Assembly (NCBI RefSeq): GCF_009728465.1
Contig: NZ_WOCD01000003.1
Location: forward strand, 310,001 to 374,000
DNA length: 64,000 nt
From: Psychrosphaera haliotis
GTDB lineage: Bacteria > Pseudomonadota > Gammaproteobacteria > Enterobacterales > Alteromonadaceae
Direction: 5' to 3'
The translations under genes were made by a program, and so were the position numbers. The stretch's first letter is position 1, and every line of letters begins with the position of its first letter. Positions 8,331-17,510 of the stretch are shown here, piece after piece. The notes beneath the pieces were generated by a model. The model did not search any database, had not been told where the DNA came from, and saw only the letters and a program-made list of their open reading frames with translations.

Positions 8331-9350
8331 TTATAGATAGTCTTTTATTAATAACTCTGCAATTTGCAGGCTATTTGTTGCCGCCCCTTTACGAACGTTA
8401 TCGGCCACTACCCATAAATTTATACCGTTAGGGTGAGAAATATCTTCACGAACACGGCCAACAAAAGTTTGGTCTTGGCCACTTGCATGGCTCACCTGCG
8501 TTGGAAACTCTTTGTCTTCTCTCATTAAAACAACGCCAGGCGCCTGCTCGAGTAGCTGTTTAACGTCTTCAGCAGAAACTGGTTGACGCAACTCAACATG
8601 AATAGATTCTGCATGACCGTAAAAAACAGGTACACGAACGGCAGTTGGGTTAACACGGATAGTTTCATCACCCATTATTTTATGTGTTTCCCACACCATT
8701 TTCATTTCTTCACGTGTATAGCCATTATCTTCAAATGAATCTATTTGAGGGATTACGTTAAATGCCATTTGTACCGGAAACGCTTCTGTTTCCACCGGGC
8801 GGCCATTCATCAGCTGAGCTGTTTGAGACACGAGTTCGTCGATGCCTTTTTTACCTGCGCCACTTACTGATTGGTAAGTACTAACATTGATTCGGTCAAT
8901 TCCATAAGCGTCGTGTAATGGCTTAAGGGCAACTAACATTTGAATTGTAGAGCAATTTGGGTTGGCAATAATATTTCTATTTCTAAAGTCAGCTAATGCA
9001 TGAGGGTTAACTTCAGGGATCACCAACGGAATTTCAGGCTCGTAGCGATAAAAAGATGTGTTGTCGATAACAACAACGCCTAAATCAGCTGCGATAGGTG
9101 CATAACGCATCGACGCGTCAGAACCAGCGCTAAAAATAGCTAATTGTACTTGGCTCCAATCAAACTCAGCGGCGTCTAGTACCTCAATGTCTTTACCTTT
9201 GAACGATATTGTTTCACCTGCTGAGCGCTCGCTTCCTAAAGGGAATAACTCTCCAACTGGAAATTTTCTATCTGCTAATCCTTCAATAATGTTTTGCCCC
9301 ACTAATCCTGTGGCGCCTAAAATTGCAATATTATATTTTTGTTCTGACAT
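8331..9350 (-). CDS. asd: Aspartate-semialdehyde dehydrogenase
   Basis: The enzyme reduces aspartyl phosphate to aspartate semialdehyde with NADPH, feeding lysine, diaminopimelate, threonine and methionine synthesis. The N-terminus has the nucleotide loop AILGATGLVGQ. The active-site Cys is in NPNCSTIQ (about residues 129-136), and the substrate-binding segment reads STYQSVSGAGKKG. The 339-residue length and REDISHPNGINLWVV place it with the second bacterial Asd class, common in Vibrio and Shewanella. In E. coli the related paralogue usg sits at this locus. It follows pdxB by 7 bp and is probably co-transcribed. Confidence 0.93.
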   Translation of the reverse strand: MSEQKYNIAILGATGLVGQNIIEGLADRKFPVGELFPLGSERSAGETISFKGKDIEVLDAAEFDWSQVQLAIFSAGSDASMRYAPIAADLGVVVIDNTSFYRYEPEIPLVIPEVNPHALADFRNRNIIANPNCSTIQMLVALKPLHDAYGIDRINVSTYQSVSGAGKKGIDELVSQTAQLMNGRPVETEAFPVQMAFNVIPQIDSFEDNGYTREEMKMVWETHKIMGDETIRVNPTAVRVPVFYGHAESIHVELRQPVSAEDVKQLLEQAPGVVLMREDKEFPTQVSHASGQDQTFVGRVREDISHPNGINLWVVADNVRKGAATNSLQIAELLIKDYL

Positions 9351-9357
9351 TGTTTCT

Positions 9358-10548
9358 CTACTTAATATGGAATCCGAGCGAACTGAGTTGCTCTGCTAAT
9401 TCAGGTTGCTGACAGTTTACCGAAATTGACGACCATTCGCGACGTATTGGGTAGTTTTTTCTCAACCAATCAAAACTATGCTCGTTTAATAGATTTCTGA
9501 ATAAACTATCGTCTCGTCTAACGTCGTAAACAGTATGTATTAGTGTTTTAAGTGGGTTGTTAGGTGCAATAGTGAAAGTCTTGCTGACTTCATTATTAAC
9601 AGTTTCATGTTTATTAACATTACTATCTTTATTTAGAGTAATTGATGATATTGCTGCTTCAGGTAAAAAGTCTTTTAACTGGGCTGTTGCTGCGACATTT
9701 AACAATTGGCACACGTTTTTATACAGCATTTCTGTGCCTGTCGCTTTGCCTTCTAAACTGTAGCCTGCAATGTGTGCACTTGTTAGGTCACAATGAGGGA
9801 TCAACGCTTGCAGTGGATTTGGCTCTCCTTCCCATACATCCAGCACTAACTTTATATTTGGCTTACCAGATAAACTTCGTTGCGTAATATGCTCTAGTAG
9901 CGCGGTATTGTCTATCACCTCACCTCGACTGGCATTTATTAAACATACATTGTCTTTGAGTAGTGTCAGGTTATTGGCATTCAACAAGTGGTGAGTAGGA
10001 TGCGTGCCTGTCGACGTTAGCGGTGTATGAAAAGTAATAATGTCTGCATTCGCGATAGCATATTCAAAATCGACATAAGTTTTTTCTGGGGTTGAGCTTT
10101 TAAACGGATCGCATAATAAAGTCTCAATACCTAAAACTGTTAATTTATGATGCAGGTTTTGGCCAATGTTACCTAACCCAATGATTGCCATTTTTTTGTT
10201 GCTAACGTCAATTTGATATTTTTCCGCTAATACAAACAACGCATTAATAACAAACTCTGCCACAGAGTTAGCATTGCACCCCGGAGCTGAACTAAAGGCA
10301 ATACCTCGTTTCGACAACTCTGCTTTATCAATATGATCTTCGCCAATAGTTGCAGTACCAACAAACTTTAATGAATTGGCTTGGGAAAGAAGACTTGCAT
10401 TTACTTTAGTAATTGACCGAACAAGCAAGACATCTGCATCAACTAAATCACTCGCTTGCAAACTTCGCCCTGAAAATCTCACTACTGTGCCAATATCTGC
10501 AAAAAAGGCCTCAGCATAGGGAATGTTTTCATCAATTAAAATTCTCAT
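9358..10548 (-). CDS. pdxB: 4-phosphoerythronate dehydrogenase
   Basis: PdxB oxidises 4-phospho-D-erythronate in the pyridoxal 5'-phosphate pathway; its substrate comes from the product of Epd (present at 58.1 kb). The 396-residue protein starts MRILIDENIPYAE like E. coli PdxB. It has the D-2-hydroxyacid dehydrogenase nucleotide loop GLGNIGQNL, then INASRGEVIDN and VLDVWEGEP, HIAGYSLEGKATG with the catalytic His, and the PdxB-specific C-terminal dimerisation domain. The start at 10548 is chosen by homology. An in-frame ATG at 10563 falls in the fabB terminator tail. Confidence 0.95.
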   Translation of the reverse strand: MRILIDENIPYAEAFFADIGTVVRFSGRSLQASDLVDADVLLVRSITKVNASLLSQANSLKFVGTATIGEDHIDKAELSKRGIAFSSAPGCNANSVAEFVINALFVLAEKYQIDVSNKKMAIIGLGNIGQNLHHKLTVLGIETLLCDPFKSSTPEKTYVDFEYAIANADIITFHTPLTSTGTHPTHHLLNANNLTLLKDNVCLINASRGEVIDNTALLEHITQRSLSGKPNIKLVLDVWEGEPNPLQALIPHCDLTSAHIAGYSLEGKATGTEMLYKNVCQLLNVAATAQLKDFLPEAAISSITLNKDSNVNKHETVNNEVSKTFTIAPNNPLKTLIHTVYDVRRDDSLFRNLLNEHSFDWLRKNYPIRREWSSISVNCQQPELAEQLSSLGFHIK

Positions 10549-10563
10549 AGGAAATCCAGTCAT

Positions 10564-10602
10564 TAAAAAACCCGAATAAGTTTAACGCCTATTCGGGTTG
10601 TA
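10564..10602 (-). terminator. Rho-independent terminator after fabB
   Basis: On the minus strand AACCCGAATAGG and TTATTCGGGTT form a stem of about 10 bp around a loop of about 8 bases, followed by six T. It sits between the fabB stop and the pdxB start, so pdxB may depend partly on read-through. Confidence 0.88.
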
Positions 10603-10623
10603 AAATACGAGTTTTATAAATAT

Positions 10624-11832
10624 TTATACTTTTTTAAATACTAACGTCGCATTTGTGCCACCAAAACCAAAGCTGTTTGACATTGCTGTGGTGATTTCAG
10701 CTGGTGTAGCCTCAGTAATTATATTTAGACCTTCCGCTTTTTCATCTAAATTTGCAATATTAACGGAAGGCGCTACAAATTTATTTTCCATCATTAACAA
10801 GCTGTAAATTGCTTCATGCACTCCGGCTGCACCTAAGGCGTGCCCCGTCATTGCTTTTGTTGCAGAAATCATAGGCGATTTACCTGCAAATACGTTCTGA
10901 ATTGCACCTAACTCTTTAACATCACCTACTGGCGTGCTCGTGCCATGAGTATTCAAATAATCAATTGGCCCGTCTACAGTGCTTAACGCCATTTGCATAC
11001 AACGTTCAGCACCTTCGCCCGATGGCGCAACCATATCAAAGCCATCAGAAGTGGCACCATAACCTACAACTTCTGCATAAATCTTAGCACCGCGAGCTTT
11101 GGCATGTTCGTACTCTTCAACAACAACCATACCGCCGCCACCAGAGATCACAAAACCATCTCTATCCGCGTCGTAAGTTCTTGAAGCTACTTCCGGGGTT
11201 TCATTATACTTTGTTGAAAGCGCGCCCATAGCGTCAAACATACCTGCTAGTGTCCAGTCAACTTCTTCACCACCACCGGCAAAAACGATGTCTTGTTTAC
11301 CTAACTGAATCTGCTCTAGAGCATGACCAATACAGTGCGCTGAAGTAGCACACGCTGAACTTATAGAGTAGTTTACGCCCTTAATTTTAAATGGCGTTGC
11401 CAATGTAGCTGAACAGGTACTGCTCATAGTGCGAGGAACTTGATAAGGCCCAACACGTTTTACACCTTTTTCACGAAGTGTGTCGCAAGCCATAATTTGA
11501 TTTTTAGATGAGGCTCCACCAGAACCAGCTAACAAACCAGTACGTGGGTTAGATACCATTTCATCTGTTAAGCCAGAATCAGCAATGGCTTCTTTCATTG
11601 CAATGTATGCGTATGCTGAAGCTTCACCCATAAATCGTATTGCTTTACGGTCTATGTGTTCAGTAATATCGATATCAATATTGCCCCACACCTGCGACCT
11701 AAGCTTGTACTCTTTGAACTGCTCTGACGCTGTTATTCCAGACTTGCCTTCTTTTAAGCTTGCTAAAACTTCATCTTTATTGTTGCCGATGCTCGACACA
11801 ATCCCCATACCAGTAATAACTGCTCTTTTCAT
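10624..11832 (-). CDS. fabB: Beta-ketoacyl-ACP synthase I
   Basis: FabB elongates acyl-ACP by condensing with malonyl-ACP and is required for unsaturated fatty acids. The Cys-His-His triad is visible: [10 protein letters not shown] (about residue 163), [11 protein letters not shown] (about 298) and GHALGAAG (about 333). [18 protein letters not shown] matches the E. coli start, so the ATG at 11832 is used although the frame is open further upstream. The product is 402 residues, the normal size. A FabR-like site overlaps the likely promoter, fitting control by membrane fatty acid state. Confidence 0.97.
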   Translation of the reverse strand: MKRAVITGMGIVSSIGNNKDEVLASLKEGKSGITASEQFKEYKLRSQVWGNIDIDITEHIDRKAIRFMGEASAYAYIAMKEAIADSGLTDEMVSNPRTGLLAGSGGASSKNQIMACDTLREKGVKRVGPYQVPRTMSSTCSATLATPFKIKGVNYSISSACATSAHCIGHALEQIQLGKQDIVFAGGGEEVDWTLAGMFDAMGALSTKYNETPEVASRTYDADRDGFVISGGGGMVVVEEYEHAKARGAKIYAEVVGYGATSDGFDMVAPSGEGAERCMQMALSTVDGPIDYLNTHGTSTPVGDVKELGAIQNVFAGKSPMISATKAMTGHALGAAGVHEAIYSLLMMENKFVAPSVNIANLDEKAEGLNIITEATPAEITTAMSNSFGFGGTNATLVFKKV

Positions 11833-11882
11833 AACTATCCTAATTATTGAGTCTTCAACGATAAATTTTGTCAGTATTCTAC

Positions 11883-11930
11883 GCACTTTTATAATCTAAC
11901 TGGTCTAATTTCAGCGCACAAGTGTTAGCT
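11883..11930 (-). promoter_or_regulatory. fabB promoter with FabR-type operator
   Basis: AGCGCACAAGTGTTAGCT at 11913-11930 closely resembles the palindromic FabR/fatty-acid regulator site upstream of fabA and fabB in enterics (from memory). On the minus strand a -35 TTGTGC lies within it, followed after 17 bases by TAGATT as -10. So a bound repressor would cover the -35. The operator assignment is inference from similarity; no fabR gene is in the window. Confidence 0.6.
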
Positions 11931-12019
11931 CAATTAATTTTTTATTAAAGTAACGTTACCTTTTTGAAAACAAACACGTAAAATTTACTTAAATCAGTGT
12001 AATTTATTGAGATGAAGCT

Positions 12020-12760
12020 TTGATTAATAATGCAAATTTAAAGTTCGACGAGAATGGTGTTCCTTACTCCAGTGACTTTGACGATATATACTTTTCTAAA
12101 AAAGATGGTATCGCTGAAACAACTTATGTGTTTTTAAAGCACAATGGGATCCCGTCTAGGTTTAAAAATACTGGTTGTTTTCATATTGCTGAAACTGGTT
12201 TTGGCACGGGTTTAAATTTATTGGTTACCTGGCAACAATTAAACCAGGCCAACCAATCTAACCCATCTCCAGTTAAGCTAAAATTTACGACATTTGAAAA
12301 ATACCCACTGTCAAAGTCTGACTTAACGTCAACTTTATCAGCTTGGCCTGAGTTTAAATCACTATCAGTTCAGCTTTTAAACGCGTATCCAGAAAAATTA
12401 TTGGATGACAATACTATGATCCTTGAAAATGGCAACGTTGAACTACGACTAATCATTGGTGATGTGAATGAGTCGATTACGAACCTTGTTGTTAGTAACA
12501 ATGAGGTGGATGCATGGTATCTCGACGGTTTTGCGCCAAGTAAAAATCCCGATATGTGGACAGAACACCTATTCAACAACATGCGACGCCTAACAAAAGA
12601 GCAAGGTACAATTGCTACCTTTACAGCTGCAGGACATGTAAGGCGCGGATTAATAACGTCTGGATTTGATGTTGTAAAATATAAAGGTTTTGGCTACAAG
12701 CGAGACATGGTTGCGTCTAGAGGTATTTTAGACAGATTTGAATCTGACTCAGGTAAATAA
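12020..12760 (+). CDS. mnmC: MnmC N-terminal methyltransferase domain (tRNA mnm5U34)
   Basis: This half of MnmC methylates nm5U34 to mnm5U34 in the tRNA wobble position, using SAM. The motifs are FDDIYFS near the start, the SAM loop ETGFGTGLNLL (about residues 53-63), the catalytic-side WYLDGFAPSKNPDMW and FTAAGHVRRGL. The start is a TTG at 12020, because homologous sequence begins there and no ATG is in frame upstream. The frame ends at TAA 12758. In E. coli the two MnmC domains are one protein, and here the second follows in another frame with a 23-bp overlap. Removing one A at 12755-12757 would fuse them. A naturally split, coupled pair is the alternative. Confidence 0.88.
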   Translation: MINNANLKFDENGVPYSSDFDDIYFSKKDGIAETTYVFLKHNGIPSRFKNTGCFHIAETGFGTGLNLLVTWQQLNQANQSNPSPVKLKFTTFEKYPLSKSDLTSTLSAWPEFKSLSVQLLNAYPEKLLDDNTMILENGNVELRLIIGDVNESITNLVVSNNEVDAWYLDGFAPSKNPDMWTEHLFNNMRRLTKEQGTIATFTAAGHVRRGLITSGFDVVKYKGFGYKRDMVASRGILDRFESDSGK

Positions 12761-14072
12761 AAAAACAGACATGCAAAATAATCCGGCTGCATATACGAGT
12801 GACGTCTATAAACCTGATAAAGTTGCCATAATTGGCGGTGGCATCGCGAGTCTAATCTTAGCTGACTACCTATCTAAAAAAAATCCAAACCTAGAAATTA
12901 CGATTTTGTGCAAAGACAGCGACATAGCGTTGCAGGGCTCAAGTAATAAACAAGGGGCAATTTACCCTTTGTTGCAAGCCGGTAAGTCAATTATTTCTAC
13001 GTTTTATGCACAAGCATTTGAACATGCCATTAAATATTATAGAGAAACTTTGCCATCAGCTAGTGTGGTGTCGCATCAATGGTGCGGTGTGTTACAACAA
13101 GCTTTTAACCCAACAATGCCTGAAAAATTTAAAGAAATCAGCCAACTTTGGGCTCACATTACTGAATATATTGATGATAAATCGAGTTCTGAGTTAGCTG
13201 GTATCAGTACCCCATATTCAAGCTTATATTTTAAAGATGGCGGCTGGATTAACCCAAATCAATTTTGCAAATGGCTTTTAAATGATCTTATAAGCAATAG
13301 AAAAGTTTCGATATTACAAAACACTGAAGTAAAGAGCATTTCAAAGTCGCATCTTGGAGACTCTTGGGAAGTCTTTTCAGACGGCTTAACAACTGTTGCT
13401 GACCACGTTGTTATTTGTGCCGGTATTGACTCACCTCTAGTCACATACGCCAGTATCAACTCAATTCCAATTGATGGTGTATTAGGACAAGTATCTAGCT
13501 TCAATACGGAGTCAAGCACGCAACCATTAAAAACGGTGTTGTGCCATAAGGGTTATATCACACCAAGTGATGGCAAGTATCAAGCGTTTGGCGCAACCTT
13601 CGAAAAGAACTATGAATCAATAACTTCAACCCAGGAAGCGATGAGTCAAAATATCGCTCAGATTAAAAAGGTATTCCCATTTCAAGACTGGGCTCAGCAA
13701 GTGAGTAATGAATTGGTGATCCATAATAATGCTGCGGTAAGAGCCACAACGCCTGACCACATTCCCATTGCTGGGGAGTTATTTGATTGGAGTTGGATTA
13801 AACATCATGTAGACAATAATAATGGAAAATATAAACGAGCGGATAAAATACAAGGAAAACTTGATAACCCTCTTCAAGGTTTATATTGTTTAACTGGACT
13901 AGGAGCGAGAGGTTTGACGTCAGCGCCTATTTTGGCCGACATGGTTAGTGACTTAATAGTGAATAGTGGTCGTGTTTCAAAACCACTAAATAACCTGATA
14001 GAGACCACAGCACCGATGAGATTCCAACTTAGAGAATATAAACGTACTAAGGTTTTACCAAAGGTGAATTAA
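12738..14072 (+). CDS. mnmC: MnmC C-terminal FAD-dependent oxidoreductase domain
   Basis: This half of MnmC oxidatively removes the carboxymethyl group of cmnm5U34 to give nm5U34, using FAD. The dinucleotide loop is VAIIGGGIASLILADYL (about residues 29-45). SSNKQGAIYPLLQ, RATTPDHIPIAGE and GLGARGLTSAPILAD are the expected family segments. The annotated ATG at 12738 lies inside the preceding domain; another ATG is at 12771. If the gene is really fused, neither is used. Length and content are otherwise normal. It ends 44 bp from convergent motY. Confidence 0.9.
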   Translation: MNLTQVNKKTDMQNNPAAYTSDVYKPDKVAIIGGGIASLILADYLSKKNPNLEITILCKDSDIALQGSSNKQGAIYPLLQAGKSIISTFYAQAFEHAIKYYRETLPSASVVSHQWCGVLQQAFNPTMPEKFKEISQLWAHITEYIDDKSSSELAGISTPYSSLYFKDGGWINPNQFCKWLLNDLISNRKVSILQNTEVKSISKSHLGDSWEVFSDGLTTVADHVVICAGIDSPLVTYASINSIPIDGVLGQVSSFNTESSTQPLKTVLCHKGYITPSDGKYQAFGATFEKNYESITSTQEAMSQNIAQIKKVFPFQDWAQQVSNELVIHNNAAVRATTPDHIPIAGELFDWSWIKHHVDNNNGKYKRADKIQGKLDNPLQGLYCLTGLGARGLTSAPILADMVSDLIVNSGRVSKPLNNLIETTAPMRFQLREYKRTKVLPKVN

Positions 14073-14076
14073 TCAT

Positions 14077-14106
14077 GAGACATTATTAATAATAAACAAT
14101 GTCTCT
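14077..14106. terminator. Hairpin between convergent mnmC and motY
   Basis: GAGACATT pairs with AATGTCTC around a 13-base AT-rich loop, between two convergent genes. No strong T run follows on either strand, so it may act as a weak bidirectional terminator. Confidence 0.4.
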
Positions 14107-14116
14107 AACTATTAGC

Positions 14117-15034
14117 TTACGGCCTTTCCATTTGGATAACGACTCGTCTGTTTTCAGCTCGACCTAATATTGTTTCGTTAGATGCGATGTGCCTTTTCTC
14201 ACCAAAGCCTTCAACATCAATTTTAGACTGAGCAATACCGAAGCCAACAAACAATCCTTTGACTTCATCAGCACGCTTTTCTGATACTTTTAAGTTAGTG
14301 TATCGACCGCCCCAAGAGCTACTATAAGCTTTGACCGTAATACGCTCAATATTACTATCATGCTTTAAATACTCTTCAATCTGGGCCAGTTTTTTCTTCG
14401 AAGCTTTATCTAATACTGCGCTATTTTTCTCAAAATTGAGAACAGTGTAAGAAATATCATCAAAACTATATGGCAATAAACCGTCCATACACGTCAAAAA
14501 ATCGTAATATGCAGGCCTAAAGTTTGTTGCAGCTAAAGCCACCGCAACTCTATCGGACTTATTGTGCCAGTCAGCGTAATAAAGTGTTGGGAAATAGCCC
14601 TTTTCCAACTCCGTTAACATAACCCAAGCAGAGTCTTGGTCAACGTCGCCGTTAAACTGTTTACGCCACTGTAAGCTTGTAATATGAGTTGAGCCTTGTC
14701 CTGGTCGCCATTGAGGTGGTACCGACTCTATTTGAGCCAGTGAATAATCCGCAGGAAGGCGACGAAGATCGAGTTCAAATTCTAAATTGGTTAGTTTATT
14801 TGCCGCACTACTAAATTTTGCCGTTCCGTAATTAGGAATGGTATGTTGTAGTTCACATTGTAATCGGTTGTTGTTAGCCAACATCCAGTTCGAATTATTT
14901 AAGCTCGCTGAATAAGTTCTCAAACTTGACTTAGCATCGGAAAAGCCAGTAAAGACAAGCGCTATAAACAAAGCAGCCCAGCTAATAAATTCTTTTTTTA
15001 AAAGAAATTCTCTTGATGAATTCATAGGTTTCAT
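14117..15034 (-). CDS. motY: MotY, sodium-driven flagellar motor T-ring protein
   Basis: MotY forms the periplasmic T ring that positions the Na+-driven PomAB stator around the polar flagellar motor in Vibrio. The signal peptide covers about residues 14-35. The MotY N-terminal domain is recognisable from CELQHTIPNYGTAKF, ELDLRRLPADYSLA, PPQWRPGQ and GYFPTLYYADWHN. The C-terminal OmpA-like peptidoglycan-binding domain spans about 195-303 (VKAYSSSWGGRYTN, SEKRADEVK, ENRRVVIQMERP). The 305-residue length fits Vibrio MotY (about 293). No other flagellar gene is in the window. It is divergent from rnt. Confidence 0.93.
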   Translation of the reverse strand: MKPMNSSREFLLKKEFISWAALFIALVFTGFSDAKSSLRTYSASLNNSNWMLANNNRLQCELQHTIPNYGTAKFSSAANKLTNLEFELDLRRLPADYSLAQIESVPPQWRPGQGSTHITSLQWRKQFNGDVDQDSAWVMLTELEKGYFPTLYYADWHNKSDRVAVALAATNFRPAYYDFLTCMDGLLPYSFDDISYTVLNFEKNSAVLDKASKKKLAQIEEYLKHDSNIERITVKAYSSSWGGRYTNLKVSEKRADEVKGLFVGFGIAQSKIDVEGFGEKRHIASNETILGRAENRRVVIQMERP

Positions 15035-15201
15035 ATCATTTCTGTCATTAAGATTATGTTGTAATAACGGCTATTACTAATTCTATTGGTAATACTTCTG
15101 TTAATACTAAAGCAATTCATATACCACTTATAGAATATAATTAGTAAATGAAAGAAGACCAACTTCATGCGATAATAGATCATTATTGTTATTAGCATCA
15201 T

Positions 15202-15919
15202 GTGAGTACCGTGACAGAAACCTGCCAACGAATCAACTGAAAAAAACAAACCCGATCCAAACCTTTTAAGCTCTCGTTTTAGAGGCTTTTATCCGGTCGT
15301 TATAGATGTAGAGACCGCTGGTTTTAATGCAAAAACAGATGCGCTTTTAGAAATTGCTGCCACTACATTAAAAATGGATGACGATGGGGTTTTGCAACGA
15401 GACAAAACAATCCACTTTCATGTTGAGCCTTTTGAAGGTGCAAATATTGAACAGGCGGCTATTGATTTTAACGGTATAGATCCTTTTAATCCCTTACGAG
15501 GTGCGGTTTCAGAATCGGAAGCTATTAAAGAAATATGCAAAGAGATCCGTAAAGGTCAAAAAGCAGCCGGATGTAATCGCTCTGTAATTGTGGCTCACAA
15601 CGCGGCGTTTGATCATGGTTTTGTAATGGCTGCTATAGAGCGTATTAATTATAAACGAATTCCATTTCACCCTTTTGTAACTTTTGATACCGCATCGTTT
15701 GCCGCATTGAGTCTAGGCCACACTGTACTTGCTGAAGCTTGCAAACGCGCTGGTTTAGGTTTTGACAACAAAGAAGCTCATTCGGCTAAATACGATACTG
15801 AAAAAACCGCTGACTTATTTTGTTACATGGTTAATCGTTGGAAAGAACTTGGAGGATGGCCAATTCCTGATGTAACTCCACAATCTCCAGAGTTAGAGCA
15901 AGAGTTAAACCAAGAGTAA
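15202..15919 (+). CDS. rnt: Ribonuclease T (N-terminus frameshifted)
   Basis: RNase T trims the 3' ends of tRNA and other stable RNAs. All DEDDh exonuclease motifs are present: VIDVETAGF (Exo I), HNAAFDHGF (Exo II) and [16 protein letters not shown] (Exo III). The catalytic frame is open from 15215, just after a TGA, but has no ATG, GTG or TTG before Exo I. The first ATG (15374) would delete Exo I. GTG codons at 15202 and 15211 lie in another frame. Dropping one C at 15221-15222 gives [19 protein letters not shown], like relatives. I therefore infer a 1-bp error here. The gene is divergent from motY and followed by a terminator. Confidence 0.85.
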
Positions 15920-16028
15920 CGTCGGCAGAATTTAACAGGTAATTAAATTGGTTAAGTAGTTAAATAAAGTAAAAAAACAACCAATTGAAAAGTGTCAACG
16001 TTATTTAGGAAGGGTCAAATTGTTATAA

Positions 16029-16059
16029 GAAAGCCTGCAGAAAAGTGCAGGCTTTTTTC
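16029..16059 (+). terminator. Rho-independent terminator after rnt
   Basis: AGCCTGCA and TGCAGGCT form an 8-bp stem with a GAAAAG loop, followed by six T. It lies 110 bp after the rnt stop and faces the convergent DUF4124 gene. Its complement has A-rich flanks and may also act for that gene. Confidence 0.85.
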
Positions 16060-16139
16060 TTTTCTGGACCCTGACACACTATTAGTCCGGGCTACGCTAA
16101 TATGACAAAGCTAAATTAGCTAGTTTATAAGTTGAACCA

Positions 16140-16559
16140 TCAATTACAAAACAACTCAATTTGCCTATTCGCAAGACGCTTCTGTTGAGCAATATCATTT
16201 TGTGACAAGGTTTTAGGGTTACCTTTATCATCCAATACTTTCACAGACTCATAAGAGTCCAATACCTTTAAATTATGCTTAGCTTTATCACAATATAATT
16301 TAGCTTGTGAGTTCAATTCATCTACCATAGAGTCGTCTTTATCTGCGTTTATAGATATTTCTACAGATTGATCATCTTTCTTGCCGCGCAGCACTCTATC
16401 GCCTTCAATTTCTAATTCTACATACTTGCTATTTTGAGGACGATATTCACTAAATGTCACCACGCCTTTCGCATCAATCCAACGGTATACCTTCACCTTT
16501 TGTGAACCTGCGTAGCTACTGCTGACTAGTAACATGCATAAAATTGCTAAAAACCTCAT
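16140..16559 (-). CDS. DUF4124 domain periplasmic protein
   Basis: The 139-residue product has a signal peptide (about 1-18, FLAILCMLLVSSSYA) and then the DUF4124 signature KVYRWIDAKGVVTFSEY (about 24-40). Small DUF4124 proteins are exported and common in Alteromonadales; their function is unknown. The rest is charged, with Cys residues at about 107 and 138 that could form a disulfide. It is divergent from pssA, and the two genes share an 82-bp intergenic region. Confidence 0.8.
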   Translation of the reverse strand: MRFLAILCMLLVSSSYAGSQKVKVYRWIDAKGVVTFSEYRPQNSKYVELEIEGDRVLRGKKDDQSVEISINADKDDSMVDELNSQAKLYCDKAKHNLKVLDSYESVKVLDDKGNPKTLSQNDIAQQKRLANRQIELFCN

Positions 16560-16641
16560 TAGGTCCCCTTGTTGTCCTTTGAATTTTATATGCTATGGTG
16601 CTTTTATATCCTTATTTAGCCAAAAAATAAAAGAAAATTTG

Positions 16642-17442
16642 ATGTCTGTCGATAATTCCAATAAAAACAAACCTAAAGAGCACTTCTATTTACTTCCAAA
16701 CTTGCTTACCACTGCCGGATTATTTTTTGGCTTTTACGCCATAATATCCAGTATCAATAATCAATTCGAACATGCCTCTGTCGCGATATTTATTGCCATG
16801 ATATTTGATGGCTTAGATGGCAGAGTTGCTCGCATGACAAATACTCAAAGTGAGTTTGGCGCACAATACGACAGTATGGCTGATATTGTCTCATTTGGGA
16901 TCGCTCCAGCTATATTAACGTATAGTTTTTGCCTATCTTCATTTGGAAAATTAGGTTGGCTGGCCTGTTTTATTTTTGTTGCTTGTGCCGCCCTGCGTTT
17001 AGCTCGATTCAATTCTATGTTGTCTATTTTTTCTAAGAATTACTTTCAAGGTTTACCATCCCCTGCCGCTGCAGCTCTGGTAGCAAGTATGGTTTGGGTA
17101 CTTCAATCATTCGAGCTAGAAAATGGCATTATCTCCCTTGTTGTTGCAGTAGTCACAGTTCTGTCGGGTTTATTAATGGTGAGTAACTTTAGATACAGCG
17201 CATTCAAGAACCTAACATTACTTAAGGAGCAACCTTTCGTAAGTTTACTAATTGCAGTGTTCTTATTTGTTGTTATAGCGGCAAGACCAGCGGAAGTTTT
17301 ATTTATTACTTTCTTCATCTACGCCTTAAGTGGCGCAGTTCTCGGTTTTAATTCTATTAAATTTTCCAAACTAAATGGTAAAAATGACGCTGACTTTAAC
17401 GACTCAAATAATGAAGTAACCGAGGAAAAAACAAAGGAATAA
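16642..17442 (+). CDS. pssA: CDP-diacylglycerol--serine O-phosphatidyltransferase
   Basis: PssA makes phosphatidylserine, the precursor of phosphatidylethanolamine, at the inner membrane. The CDP-alcohol phosphatidyltransferase motif DG-x2-AR-x8-G-x3-D-x3-D is fully visible in DGLDGRVARMTNTQSEFGAQ and the following YDSMAD (about residues 55-80). Several hydrophobic helices follow. This is the multi-spanning type, not the enteric peripheral type. The ATG at 16642 (MSVDNSNKNK) is preferred over the open frame upstream, which runs into the DUF4124 gene. The 266-residue length is normal. Confidence 0.93.
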   Translation: MSVDNSNKNKPKEHFYLLPNLLTTAGLFFGFYAIISSINNQFEHASVAIFIAMIFDGLDGRVARMTNTQSEFGAQYDSMADIVSFGIAPAILTYSFCLSSFGKLGWLACFIFVACAALRLARFNSMLSIFSKNYFQGLPSPAAAALVASMVWVLQSFELENGIISLVVAVVTVLSGLLMVSNFRYSAFKNLTLLKEQPFVSLLIAVFLFVVIAARPAEVLFITFFIYALSGAVLGFNSIKFSKLNGKNDADFNDSNNEVTEEKTKE

Positions 17443-17510
17443 TACTATTTCCTTGTAACCCCTATTTAGTCAACTAGACTTAAAAGGATTTGTAATATTG
17501 GGGAATATTC

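Noticed and set aside
15031..15249. 72-codon minus-strand open frame ahead of motY
   Set aside because: It lies in the motY-rnt promoter gap, overlaps the rnt start and has no recognisable features.
15374..15919. ATG at 15374 as the rnt start
   Set aside because: It would remove the Exo I motif with two metal ligands.
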